NCBI GenBank assembly: GCA_022616415.1
Contig: JAKEEU010000224.1
Span: 1-43,847, forward strand
Direction of reading: 5' to 3'
DNA length: 43,847 nt
Source: Candidatus Zhuqueibacterota bacterium
GTDB lineage: Bacteria; Zhuqueibacterota; Zhuqueibacteria; Zhuqueibacterales; Zhuqueibacteraceae
The notes below the pieces were generated by a model, which had not been told where the DNA came from, did no database searches, and saw nothing but the letters and a program-made list of their open reading frames with translations. Of this stretch, positions 22,528-31,243 are shown in pieces (the stretch's first letter is position 1; each line of letters begins with the position of its first letter). Position numbers and translations under genes: made by a program.

Positions 22528-24927
22528 ATGTTCAAAAACTACTTCAAAATCGCCGTGCGCAATCTGCTGCGGCACAAGGGTTACACGTTAATCAACATCA
22601 GCGGCTTGGCGGTCGGTATGGCTTGCTGCTTGCTTATTTTGCTGTTCGTGCAGGACGAGTTGAGCTATGACCGCTATCACGAACATGCCAGCCGCATCTA
22701 TCGTCTGCGAGTCGAAAGATTCGCGAGTGGCGGCGAGACGGAACTCGTTGCAAGGGCTGCCGCGCCGATGGCGCCGGCAATTATCAACGATTATCCGCAG
22801 GTCGAGCGCGCAGTGCGGATTTCGCAAAGAACTTATTTGGTCGAGCGCGGTGATCAGCGTTTCTACGAGGAAAAATTTTTCTGGGCCGACTCCACGCTTT
22901 TTGACGTTTTCTCTTTCAAGCTGGTCAAGGGCGATCCCAAAACTGCGTTGGCTGCGCCACATTCAGTAGTACTTACCGAAGAGCTGGCGAAAAAGTATTT
23001 CGGTGATGAAGAGCCGATGGGACAACTTTTGACGATCGAGAAGCAGGAAGTCAAAGTCACCGGCATTGTGCAATGCCCGCCGGCACAATCTCATTTTACT
23101 TTCGATCTTCTCGGCTCCTTCTCGACGCTGGAGGTTTTGAATCAAAGACCCAGCACGGAATGGGGCTGGTGGATCCTCGGATACCATACTTACCTGTTGC
23201 TCGCACCAGGCGCGCCGGTGGCGGATTTGCAGGCGCAGCTTCGCGAGCTGCCGTCGCGGTACGTCGGCGACCAAGAGAAGCGAAGCGGCTATCGCCAGTT
23301 TCTCTATTTGCAGCCGTTGACGGATATTCATCTGCACTCGCATTATCGCGGCGAGATCGAGCCGAACAGCGATGTCGCCTACGTGTACGTTTTCTCCGCC
23401 GTCGCGCTTTTCATTTTGATCATCGCCTGCATCAACTTCATGAATCTGGCGATCCCGCATGGCGGGACGCAGCGCGCCAAGGAAGTCGGCATGCGCAAGA
23501 CCGCCGGCGCGGTGAAGAGCCAATTGGTCGGCCAGTTTCTCGGCGAGTCGATTTTGTTGGCAATCTTCGCCTTCGTGGTGGCGCTGTTGCTTATTGAGTT
23601 CTTCATGCCCTCGTTCAATCAGTTGGCGAACAAAGCGCTCTCGCCACGCTATTTCGCGCACATTCCATTTTTTGCCGGCGCATTTTTGTTTGCGGTCCTC
23701 GTCGGCATCGTCGCCGGCATTTATCCTGCTTTTGCGTTGTCCGCCTTTCAACCGGTGGAGGTGTTGAAAGGAAAAGCTTCTTCCGGCACGAAGGGAGCTT
23801 TTCTGCGTAAAGGCCTCGTCGTTTTTCAATTTGCCATTTCGGTGGCGCTGATCGTCGGTTCGATGGTGGCTTTTCAGCAAATGCGTTTCATGCAATCCAA
23901 AAATCTCGGCTTTCAAAAAGAGCAGATGGTGGTGCTCAACATGCGGAACAACGAGGAGGTGCGGCGCCGTTTCGAATTTTTTAAGACCGAGCTTGAGCAA
24001 ATTCCCGCCGTCACTGGTGCGGCCTTTTCTTCATCCGTGCCTGGTCGAGGCAATAACACGAACGTCATCAGCAGAAAGGAAGGCATGAACGAAGAAGGGC
24101 AGACGATGTCTATTCTGGCGGTTGATTATGATTTCGTGCAGACCTACGGACTCGAGCTGGTGAGCGGCCGCGCCTTTTCAAAAAATTTTGCCACTGATAC
24201 CGCCGCGTTCGTGATCAACGAGGCGACGGTCAAGGCGCTCGGCTGGCGCACGACCGAGGAAGCGGTGGGCAACAAGCTCACGCGCCAGTTTTCCGACACG
24301 CGCCAGGTCATCGGCGTGGTCAAGGATTTTCATTTTAGCTCGGTCCAAAATGCCATCGAGCCGCTGGTGCTGCAAATTTATCCACGCTGGTTCAATTATG
24401 TTTCGGTACACATCGACGCGAAAGACGTTCCAAAAACTTTGTCGCAGCTTCGAGAAAAATGCCAGACGCTTGCTCCTGGCCGGCCGTTCGAGTACTTTTT
24501 TCTCGATGATGATTTCGATCGCCAATATCGTCTGGAGGAGAGGGTCAGCCAGATTTTGAATGTTTTTACCGCCATCACCATTTTCGTTGCCTGCCTGGGA
24601 TTGTTCGGCCTGGCCTCCTTCATGGCCGAGCAGCGCACCAAAGAGATCGGCATTCGCAAAGTGTTGGGCGCGACGGTGTCGAATGTGGCGTTGTTGCTGT
24701 CAAAAGATTTCGTCAAACTCGTGCTGGCTGCCAATCTCATCGCGTGGCCAGCGGCGTATTTTGCCATGAACAAATGGCTGCAAGCTTTCGCGTATCGCAT
24801 CGACCTTGGCTGGTGGATCTTCGCGCTCGCGGGCGGCGTGGCGCTGGCCATTGCGCTGCTGACTGTGAGTACGCAAGCGATCAAAGCTGCGCTGACAAAT
24901 CCGGTTGAAGCACTGAGATATGAATAG
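22528..24927 (+). CDS. FtsX/MacB-type ABC permease, copy 8
   Basis: This 799-aa permease has the standard layout. TM1 is at about 20-42 (SGLAVGMACCLLILLFVQDE). ACINFMNLAIPHGGTQRAKEVG begins near residue 299, and RTKEIGIRKVLGA is at about 704. IPHGGTQ replaces the usual TARSAxR, adds one residue and coincides with a TCCCGC...GCGGGA palindrome (23453-23467). This lies in the cytoplasmic loop thought to contact the ATPase. The rest of the loop reads MRKTAGA instead of IRKVLGA, a further departure at a normally conserved place. No Shine-Dalgarno sequence is visible; upstream bases match those of permease 2. A relic of an ATPase gene follows its stop. Confidence 0.95.
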   Translation: MFKNYFKIAVRNLLRHKGYTLINISGLAVGMACCLLILLFVQDELSYDRYHEHASRIYRLRVERFASGGETELVARAAAPMAPAIINDYPQVERAVRISQRTYLVERGDQRFYEEKFFWADSTLFDVFSFKLVKGDPKTALAAPHSVVLTEELAKKYFGDEEPMGQLLTIEKQEVKVTGIVQCPPAQSHFTFDLLGSFSTLEVLNQRPSTEWGWWILGYHTYLLLAPGAPVADLQAQLRELPSRYVGDQEKRSGYRQFLYLQPLTDIHLHSHYRGEIEPNSDVAYVYVFSAVALFILIIACINFMNLAIPHGGTQRAKEVGMRKTAGAVKSQLVGQFLGESILLAIFAFVVALLLIEFFMPSFNQLANKALSPRYFAHIPFFAGAFLFAVLVGIVAGIYPAFALSAFQPVEVLKGKASSGTKGAFLRKGLVVFQFAISVALIVGSMVAFQQMRFMQSKNLGFQKEQMVVLNMRNNEEVRRRFEFFKTELEQIPAVTGAAFSSSVPGRGNNTNVISRKEGMNEEGQTMSILAVDYDFVQTYGLELVSGRAFSKNFATDTAAFVINEATVKALGWRTTEEAVGNKLTRQFSDTRQVIGVVKDFHFSSVQNAIEPLVLQIYPRWFNYVSVHIDAKDVPKTLSQLREKCQTLAPGRPFEYFFLDDDFDRQYRLEERVSQILNVFTAITIFVACLGLFGLASFMAEQRTKEIGIRKVLGATVSNVALLLSKDFVKLVLAANLIAWPAAYFAMNKWLQAFAYRIDLGWWIFALAGGVALAIALLTVSTQAIKAALTNPVEALRYE
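23453..23467. repeat. REP-like palindrome inside permease 8
   Basis: TCCCGC ATG GCGGGA, a perfect 6-bp stem, lies in frame in the TM2-TM3 cytoplasmic loop and encodes the aberrant PHGG residues. Confidence 0.55.
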
Positions 24928-24937
24928 CTTCGCAGTT

Positions 24938-25018
24938 ATGAATCTATTTAAAACACTGCCCAAGAAAGGCACGACGATTGTGCAGGTGGCGCATTCCGAT
25001 GCTGAATGGAAGGATTGA
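24938..25018 (+). pseudogene. Relic of a MacB/LolD-type ATPase gene (H-loop fragment)
   Basis: This 26-codon open frame reads LPKKGTTIVQVAHSDAEW. It matches the H-loop segment of MacB-type ATPases; the intact ATPase here has LNETGTTIVMVTHSPSYAEF at the same place. The switch histidine is kept in the motif VAHS. Nothing before or after it matches the rest of an ATPase, and it stops after WKD. It lies 10 bp after permease 8. This suggests that a second ATPase gene once stood here and was almost wholly deleted. The fragment is too short to be functional. Confidence 0.65.
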
Positions 25019-25039
25019 TCGGGAGGTAAAGAGTTGCCG

Positions 25040-25074
25040 GTCGTCAGTAATCAGTATTCATGTTTACTGATCCT
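25040..25074. repeat. Short heptad repeat, NNNNCAG/CTG family
   Basis: GTCGTCA, GTAATCA, GTATTCA, TGTTTAC and TGATCCT are in register. The block overlaps the 3' end of Uma2 copy b (stop at 25064-25066), so the last codons of that gene are read from the repeat. Confidence 0.55.
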
Positions 25075-25651
25075 GGCTCTCCCCGAATTCGACGCGCCGA
25101 TAAATCTCGCGGAGAGGAATTTCGATATCCACTTTGGCTAATTTCAGGACGTCGGTGATCTGGCTGTATTCCGACAAAATCCATTTGTTCCGCGTTTCCA
25201 AGTACATCTGCTCGACATGAACGCGCCATTGGTCGATCAGAATGTATTCTTGAAAACTCGGAATGGAGCGATAAAATTCAAATTTTTCGTCCCGATCATA
25301 ATTTCGCGTTGACTTCGACAAGACTTCAAAAATCACTAAAGGGTTGGTCAGAATGTCGTCGCGATCTTCATAAAACTCGGCTTTGCCGCAAACAATGATC
25401 AGATCAGGATAGGTAAAGTAGTTTTTAACTTTACTCCAAACCTTCATGTCGTTTGGATAAGCTTCGCAGTTGGAGTTTTTTAAAGCGAAAGTTGCACTCG
25501 CCCCTAAATCCAAGGTGATACGGGTATGGTTTTGCGAAGCGCCGGCCATATCGAAAATTTTGCCTTGATAATACTCGTGTTTGCTGTCGGCGGCGTCTTC
25601 CATCGCCAAATATTCTTCGGGGGTAATGGATTTGAGAGCTGGTTGAGGCAT
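25064..25651 (-). CDS. Uma2-family PD-(D/E)XK nuclease, copy b
   Basis: This 195-aa paralogue of the Uma2 gene at 11994-12587 has the same numbering of active-site residues: E26 in HEYYQGKIF, D83 in FTYPDLIIV, and E109/K113 in FEVLSKSTRNYDRDEK. The start at 25651 has AAAGGAG upstream and a near-consensus promoter at 25686-25714. It is convergent with permease 8 and divergent from permease 9, exactly as copy a is divergent from permease 4. A cellular role for Uma2 proteins is not established; the fold predicts a DNA nuclease. Confidence 0.9.
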   Translation of the reverse strand: MPQPALKSITPEEYLAMEDAADSKHEYYQGKIFDMAGASQNHTRITLDLGASATFALKNSNCEAYPNDMKVWSKVKNYFTYPDLIIVCGKAEFYEDRDDILTNPLVIFEVLSKSTRNYDRDEKFEFYRSIPSFQEYILIDQWRVHVEQMYLETRNKWILSEYSQITDVLKLAKVDIEIPLREIYRRVEFGESQDQ

Positions 25652-25685
25652 GTAAGGTCTCCTTTGTTCGCAATGATGTCAAGTT

Positions 25686-25714
25686 AATATAACGATTACA
25701 AAAACTAAAATCAA
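25686..25714 (-). promoter_or_regulatory. Sigma-70-type promoter of Uma2 copy b
   Basis: TTGATT and TATATT on the minus strand are separated by 17 bp, about 35 bp upstream of the start codon. The -35 box ends only 5 bp from the ATG of permease 9, so that gene has almost no leader of its own. Confidence 0.7.
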
Positions 25715-25719
25715 CTGCC

Positions 25720-28134
25720 ATGCTCAAAAACTACTTGAAAATCGCGCTGCGCAATCTCGTGCGGCACCGGCTCTTCACCACGATCAACGTCGTCGGACTG
25801 GCCTTGGGAGCGGCTTGTTGTGCGCTCATCGGTTTGTACATCCAACACGAGCTGAGTTACGACCGTTTCCATCGTGACCCTGAAAATGTCTTTCGGGTGC
25901 TGGTGGAAAGAACCGGTGAAGAGGGAAAGTCTTTAAATTCGATCACGCCACGCTTTCTCTCCACCACGCTGGCTGAAACATTCCCGGAGATCGAGAGTGC
26001 GACCCAGTTTCGTTTGATGAACAAAGCCATCGAGTATCAAAACAAAGAGTATCCGGAGACGCGCGTTATATTTTCCGATCCGGCTTTCTTTGAAGTTTTC
26101 ACTTTTCCCTCCATTCAAGGCGATTTATCGAAGGCGCTTGCTGAGCCGAATACTGTGGTGCTGACAAAATCCTTCGCCCGCAAAATTTTTGGGGAAGAAA
26201 ATCCGGTGGGTAAATCTCTATTGGTGCGGCTCAATTTCAGGACAACGCCCCAAGCCGAGGTCAAAGTTGCCGCCCTTATGGAAGACGTGCCGAAGAATGC
26301 GCATTTCAAATTCGACGCCGCGCTGCCGTTTAGTCTGTTCGCCCCGCCCAAAGATCGAACCGGCGCCATGACCTGGAATTGGTTCGAGATGAAAACTTAC
26401 GTTCGCCTCAAACCTCAAATTGGCCCGCAGAGTGTTGAACAGAAACTTCCGGATTTAGTGCAACGCACGGGCGGCGAGCCCAGCAAATACAAACTCGTGC
26501 TGCAGCCGCTCACGGACATTCATCTTTCCGCCGCCATTCCGTTTGATGATGCCGAGCAGACCAATGCGCGGGATCTCTATGTCTTTGCCGGCATCGCATT
26601 GCTCGTGCTGGTGATCGCGTGCATCAATTACATGGTGCTGGTGACGGCGCGCTACACACAACGCTTGAAAGAAGTCGGCGTCCGCAAAATCATCGGCGCG
26701 ACCGCGCCAAAACTGATTCTGCAATTTTTGATCGAAACCGCATTGATCGCTGCGCTCACTTTGCCCTTGGCGCTGGGAATCGTGGAAATGGCGCACCGGT
26801 CTTTTGGCGGGTTGCTGGGAAAAGAATTGCAGATCGATTACTTGAACAATCAAATCTTCTTGTCGGGAAACCTGTGCGTGCCGATTTTTTTCACCATCGT
26901 GGCAGGATTTTATCCGGCGCTCTTTTTTTCAAAGGTCAACGCCGTCGCCATGTTGAAAGGGCAGGGTGCGGGCGTGCGGGCTTCGACGCGGCTGCGCAAA
27001 AGTTTGGTCATCACGCAATTCGGCGTAACCATCGCGCTGTTGGTTTGCGTTGGAACGATGTACGAGCAACTGCGGTACACGCGCACCAAAGAGCTGGGTT
27101 ATCGGCACGACGATCTTTTGGTGGTCAAAACCGCCGGCCTGGAAAAGCAGGCGGGAGTTTTGAAGCAAGCGGCGCTTTCACATTCCGCAATCAGTGCGGC
27201 AACGCTCTCCAGTTGGCTGCCGGGCTATCTTACCTCTTCAACGATCATGGCTCATCCGCATGGCGAGGGCACGATAGAAACCGAGTTTGTCGGAGCCGAT
27301 TGTGATTTGCTCAAGACGTTTCAAATTCAGCTTCTGGAAGGGCGCGATTTCGATTGCAGCAGCCCCGATGATACGCTGAACATTTATCGAGGAGAGAAAT
27401 CCGACTTCAGCCTTCTTTCACGCATCTCCATTCTGCTCAATGAAACCGCAGTGCAGGCGCTTGGCCTCGAGTCGCCGTTGGGAAAGGAGCTGAACTATCC
27501 GGCGCTGCAAGGGACGGTAATTGGCGTAATCAAAGATATGCACAACCGTTCGTTGCACTTTCCGATCAAGCCCATGGTAATTCGCTACTCCGATTACGCG
27601 GAACAGCTCGTTGTCGCTTATCAGTCTGGCCAGGAAGCGGAAGTGCTGGCGTATCTAAAAACGGCGTGGGAAAAGCTCACGACGAAAAGCGAGTTCACCT
27701 ATCTTTTTCTCAATGATCACCTCCGTCAGCTTTACACTGCCGAGGAAAAACTCATGCAGATGACGACGTGGTTCGCCGCGCTGGCGATCGCGCTTTCCTG
27801 TCTCGGTTTGTTCGGTATGGCCGTTTTCAGCATCGAGCTGCGCACGAAAGAAATCGGCATCCGCAAAGTGCTCGGCGCGAGCGTGGCAAGCGTCACGACG
27901 CTGCTGTCCAAGGATTTCGTCAAGCTCGTGCTGTTGGCGAACGTCATCGCCTGGCCGGTGGCGTGGTTTGCGATGAACAAATGGCTGCAGAACTTCGCCT
28001 ATCGCGTTGACATGAGTTGGTGGGTCTTCGCGCTCGCTGGCGGAATGGCGTTGCTCATCGCGCTGCTTACAGTGAGCGCGCAGGCAATCAAAGCGGCGCT
28101 GGCGAATCCGGTGGAAGCGCTGCGCTATGAGTAA
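25720..28134 (+). CDS. FtsX/MacB-type ABC permease, copy 9 (divergent)
   Basis: This 804-aa permease is the most divergent intact copy. It starts MLKNYLKIALRNLVRH, with no visible Shine-Dalgarno sequence. TM1 is at about 20-42 (LALGAACCALIGLYIQHE). Near residue 300 the motif is ACINYMVLVTARYTQRLKEVG. The second periplasmic domain carries an extra acidic stretch (SSPDDTLNIYRGEKSDF) and ends in IGVIKDMHNRSL, where most copies have KDFHF. From RTKEIGIRKVLGA (about 708) to the end it is almost the same as the other copies, a sharp contrast with the rest of the protein. That pattern suggests gene conversion of the 3' end. Confidence 0.94.
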   Translation: MLKNYLKIALRNLVRHRLFTTINVVGLALGAACCALIGLYIQHELSYDRFHRDPENVFRVLVERTGEEGKSLNSITPRFLSTTLAETFPEIESATQFRLMNKAIEYQNKEYPETRVIFSDPAFFEVFTFPSIQGDLSKALAEPNTVVLTKSFARKIFGEENPVGKSLLVRLNFRTTPQAEVKVAALMEDVPKNAHFKFDAALPFSLFAPPKDRTGAMTWNWFEMKTYVRLKPQIGPQSVEQKLPDLVQRTGGEPSKYKLVLQPLTDIHLSAAIPFDDAEQTNARDLYVFAGIALLVLVIACINYMVLVTARYTQRLKEVGVRKIIGATAPKLILQFLIETALIAALTLPLALGIVEMAHRSFGGLLGKELQIDYLNNQIFLSGNLCVPIFFTIVAGFYPALFFSKVNAVAMLKGQGAGVRASTRLRKSLVITQFGVTIALLVCVGTMYEQLRYTRTKELGYRHDDLLVVKTAGLEKQAGVLKQAALSHSAISAATLSSWLPGYLTSSTIMAHPHGEGTIETEFVGADCDLLKTFQIQLLEGRDFDCSSPDDTLNIYRGEKSDFSLLSRISILLNETAVQALGLESPLGKELNYPALQGTVIGVIKDMHNRSLHFPIKPMVIRYSDYAEQLVVAYQSGQEAEVLAYLKTAWEKLTTKSEFTYLFLNDHLRQLYTAEEKLMQMTTWFAALAIALSCLGLFGMAVFSIELRTKEIGIRKVLGASVASVTTLLSKDFVKLVLLANVIAWPVAWFAMNKWLQNFAYRVDMSWWVFALAGGMALLIALLTVSAQAIKAALANPVEALRYE

Positions 28135-28208
28135 CCAGTGACCAGTGATCAGTATTAAAGTAATCAGAACACAGATAACTGAACACTGATGACTGATAAC
28201 CGATAACA
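28132..28208. repeat. Heptanucleotide inverted tandem repeat, NNNNCAG/CTG family
   Basis: Eleven 7-mers in register from the TAA stop of permease 9: TAACCAG, TGACCAG, TGATCAG and others, then GATAACT, GAACACT, GATGACT, GATAACC and GATAACA. It runs directly into GGAG (28209-28212), the ribosome binding site of permease 10. Confidence 0.85.
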
Positions 28209-28219
28209 GGAGTCAGAAC

Positions 28220-30640
28220 ATGTTTTCAAACTACTTCAAAATCGCTATTCGGAGTTTATTGCGTGGAAAAACCTACACGGCGCTTAACGTGCTGGGCCTT
28301 GCCATCGGCTTGACCTGCTTTGGCCTGATCGCTGCGTGGGCGATGCACGAATTGAGCTACGACCGTTTTAACAAAAAGCACGAACGCATTTATCGCATTG
28401 CCGGCAACGTGAAAACCGATGCTGAGACGTTCGACCAAGCCGTCACCGCACCGCCGATGGCCGAAACGTTGAAGCAGGATTATCCGGAAGAGGAAAATGC
28501 CGTGCGGCTCGACATGAACGATTGCATCGTGCGCTACGGCGAGCAACAGTTTCTGGAAGACGGCGTGCTGCTCGCGGATCAGAGCTTTTTCGAGATGTTT
28601 GATTATCGCTTGAGCGCCGGTGATCAGAACACGGCTTTGCGCGAGCCCTATAGCCTCGTGCTCACGCAATCCATTGCTGAAAAATATTTCGGCGCGGAAA
28701 ATCCCCTCGGCAAAATCATCACGCTGTTTTTGCTTGATCCCAGCGGTAACGGCGCGCCGTACAAAATCACCGGCGTGATGCCCGATCCTCCCCAGAACGC
28801 GCATTTCACATTCAACATGCTCGGCTCGTTCAACACGTTTGAAACCGCCAATCCGGACGCGCGCACCTCCGAGTGGCGATATTTTTGGAACGGCTTTTAC
28901 ACTTATGTTTTGTTGAAAGAAGGCGCCGATCCCAAAGCCTTCGAGCAGAAGCTGCCGGATTATGCCGAGCGCTATCTTGGCGAGAAAATGCGTGAGCTGA
29001 AAATGTTTTACATTTTTTCGCTGCAGCCGCTGGCCGACATTCATTTGCACTCGCGCCTGCGCTATGAGATTCAAGCCACGAGCAGCATGAGCACGGTGTA
29101 CATTTTCGCGACGGTGGGCGTATTCATTCTGCTGATCGCTTGCATCAACTACATGAATCTCACCACGGCGCGATCATTAGGCCGTGCCAAAGAAGTCGGC
29201 GTCAAAAAAGTGCTCGGTGCGGTTAAGCCGCAATTGATTCGGCAATTTCTAGTCGAATCGACGCTCGTGGCGGCGATAGCGCTGGCGCTTTCTTTCATTT
29301 TTATGGAATTGCTGCAGCCGTTCTTTTTCGATCTCACCGGCAAAAAGATCGAGCCGCTCTTCTCGAATGAGATGCTCGTTTTTCTCACCGGCACCACCTT
29401 GCTGGTCGGCTTGCTCTCCGGACTGTATCCGGCTTTCTTCATCTCCATGTTCCGGCCGGCGCAGGTGTTGAAAGGCTCATTCAAATCATCCGGCGCCGGC
29501 ATTGCGCTGCGCAAAGGCTTGGTGGTCGTGCAATTCGCCATCGCCATTGTGCTGCTCGTCGGCATCGGCGTCGTTAAGTCGCAAATGGATTTCATTCGCA
29601 GCAAGAATCTGGGCTTCAATAAAGAAGAGCTGCTCGTCCTCGACGTTAATGGTTTTTCCGAAGTGCAGAACGGCATTCAACCGTTCCGCGATGACTTGTT
29701 GTCGCAGCCGTCGATCAAAGGCGTCACCATTTCGCGCGGCTTGATCGTCGGCGGATTAGGCAATTCCCATGTCGAAACCGTTGATGGCAGTGGCAAATCG
29801 GTTTCGACCAGCATTTACCAGCATCAAGTCGGCTATGATTATCTGGACGTTTATGGCATGAAGCTGGTTGCTGGCCGCAATTTCTCCCCGCAAGCGCCGG
29901 GCGATACTGTGGGCGGCGTTTACATTGTGAATGAAGCAGCGGTGCGCGTTTTGGGTTGGGGCGATCCGCAGCAGGCTTTGGGAAAACCGTTTCGGGCCGG
30001 TAATCCGGCGGGGACGGTCATCGGCGTGGTGCAGGATTTTCATTTCACGACGCTGCAAGAACGCATCGAGCCGGTCGCCATCAGCCCGACGCGGCCCAAC
30101 CGGTTTTCGCGCATTTCCGTGCGCCTCAGCACCGCGCAGTTGGCGGCGACAATAAAGTTTATCGAGCAGGCCTGGCACATGCATTTTCCCAACGCGCTGC
30201 TGCAATACTCGTTTTTTGATGAACGCCTGGAGAGCCAATATCAAGCTGAAAAACTCTTCGGCAAAATTTTTACGGTCTTTGTCGTGCTATCGCTTGCCAT
30301 CGCCGGCCTCGGTTTATTCGGCCTTGCCGCTTACGCCGCCGAACAACGCACAAAAGAGATCGGCATTCGCAAAGTGCTCGGCGCCTCGGTGGCAAGCGTG
30401 ATCGGCTTGCTGTCCAAAGATTTTGTCAAGCTCGTGTTGCTGGCGAATTTGCTCGCGTGGCCGCTTGGCTGGTACGCGATGAACGGGTGGCTGCAAAATT
30501 TCGCCTATCGCATCGACATCGGCTGGTGGGTCTTCGCATTGTCCGGCGGACTCGCCTTGCTGATCGCATTGCTAACCATCAGCGTGCAAGCTCTCAAAGC
30601 CGCGCTGGCGAATCCAGTGGATTCGTTGCGATATGAATAA
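28220..30640 (+). CDS. FtsX/MacB-type ABC permease, copy 10
   Basis: This 806-aa permease has its start fixed by GGAG 7 bp upstream. TM1 is at about 20-40 (LGLAIGLTCFGLIAAWAMHE), with a less hydrophobic end than its sisters. ACINYMNLTTARSLGRAKEVG begins near residue 306 and is followed by VKKVLGA, with K in place of the usual R. RTKEIGIRKVLGA is at about 710. The first periplasmic domain has an insertion (LFLLDPSGNGAPYKITG) compared with copy 5. The C-terminus is AALANPVDSLRYE. The eight-helix plan is intact. Confidence 0.95.
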   Translation: MFSNYFKIAIRSLLRGKTYTALNVLGLAIGLTCFGLIAAWAMHELSYDRFNKKHERIYRIAGNVKTDAETFDQAVTAPPMAETLKQDYPEEENAVRLDMNDCIVRYGEQQFLEDGVLLADQSFFEMFDYRLSAGDQNTALREPYSLVLTQSIAEKYFGAENPLGKIITLFLLDPSGNGAPYKITGVMPDPPQNAHFTFNMLGSFNTFETANPDARTSEWRYFWNGFYTYVLLKEGADPKAFEQKLPDYAERYLGEKMRELKMFYIFSLQPLADIHLHSRLRYEIQATSSMSTVYIFATVGVFILLIACINYMNLTTARSLGRAKEVGVKKVLGAVKPQLIRQFLVESTLVAAIALALSFIFMELLQPFFFDLTGKKIEPLFSNEMLVFLTGTTLLVGLLSGLYPAFFISMFRPAQVLKGSFKSSGAGIALRKGLVVVQFAIAIVLLVGIGVVKSQMDFIRSKNLGFNKEELLVLDVNGFSEVQNGIQPFRDDLLSQPSIKGVTISRGLIVGGLGNSHVETVDGSGKSVSTSIYQHQVGYDYLDVYGMKLVAGRNFSPQAPGDTVGGVYIVNEAAVRVLGWGDPQQALGKPFRAGNPAGTVIGVVQDFHFTTLQERIEPVAISPTRPNRFSRISVRLSTAQLAATIKFIEQAWHMHFPNALLQYSFFDERLESQYQAEKLFGKIFTVFVVLSLAIAGLGLFGLAAYAAEQRTKEIGIRKVLGASVASVIGLLSKDFVKLVLLANLLAWPLGWYAMNGWLQNFAYRIDIGWWVFALSGGLALLIALLTISVQALKAALANPVDSLRYE

Positions 30641-30650
30641 CTTCAGGGAG

Positions 30651-30696
30651 CGCGGACTTTCTAGTCCGCAATGCCCGCGTGGACTAGAAAGTTCAC
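30651..30696. repeat. Double hairpin repeat GCGGACT/AGTCCGC
   Basis: GCGGACT TTCT AGTCCGC (30652-30669) is a hairpin followed by GTGGACT AGAA AGTTCAC. The two halves are also inverted relative to each other. It sits between permease 10 and the NTF2-like gene and has no T run. Confidence 0.5.
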
Positions 30697-30722
30697 ACCC
30701 CCTTTAATGAAAGGATGCAACC

Positions 30723-31172
30723 ATGAAAGCCCTCGTCAAAGCGATTTTTATCGTCATTATCATGCATGCTTTGTCACTCCAAGCCCAAACGGCGGCAGAC
30801 TCCGCCGCGATCAAAAAAGCGGCGTTGGATTATGTCGAAGGCTGGTATGAAGGCAATCCCGAGCGCATGGAGCGCGCGCTTCATCCCGAGTTGGCGAAAC
30901 GCATTGTGCGCACGGATCAGAACGGCAGAAGCCGGCTCGACCAAATGAGCGCGATGACGCTCGTGCAAGGCGTGAAGCGCGGCGGCGGTAAGGACACGCC
31001 CATCGAGCAGCAGCAAAAGGAGGTTTTCATCCTCGATATTTTTCAAAATACCGCCAGCGCCAAAGCCATCATGTCTGGCTGGATCGATTACATGCACCTG
31101 GCCAAATGGAACGGCGAGTGGAGAATCGTTAACGTGCTGTGGGAATTGAAGCCGCAGAAGAAATCACAATGA
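30723..31172 (+). CDS. Secreted NTF2-like / lumazine-binding-like protein
   Basis: This 149-aa protein has a Sec signal peptide at residues 1-22 (MKALVKAIFIVIIMHALSLQAQ). The body begins DSAAIKKAALDYVEGWYEGNPERMERALHPELAKR, the cone-shaped NTF2-like fold of the putative lumazine-binding family, and ends in SGWIDYMHLAKWNGEWRIVNVLWE. Such proteins are small periplasmic or lipoprotein-like binding domains and are not reliably enzymes. The ribosome binding site is GAAAGGA. It lies between permeases 10 and 11 and may be co-transcribed with them. A second NTF2-like gene (40702) lies just before permease 12, so both such genes directly precede a permease. Confidence 0.85.
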   Translation: MKALVKAIFIVIIMHALSLQAQTAADSAAIKKAALDYVEGWYEGNPERMERALHPELAKRIVRTDQNGRSRLDQMSAMTLVQGVKRGGGKDTPIEQQQKEVFILDIFQNTASAKAIMSGWIDYMHLAKWNGEWRIVNVLWELKPQKKSQ

Positions 31173-31176
31173 AGAA

Positions 31177-31232
31177 GTAACCAGTGATCAGTATTCAGTA
31201 AACTGATCACTGAACACTGATAACTGATTACT
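31177..31232. repeat. Heptanucleotide inverted tandem repeat, NNNNCAG/CTG family
   Basis: Eight 7-mers in register: GTAACCA, GTGATCA, GTATTCA, then GTAAACT, GATCACT, GAACACT, GATAACT and GATTACT. GGAA of the permease 11 leader follows at once. Confidence 0.85.
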
Positions 31233-31243
31233 GGAACAAAGCC

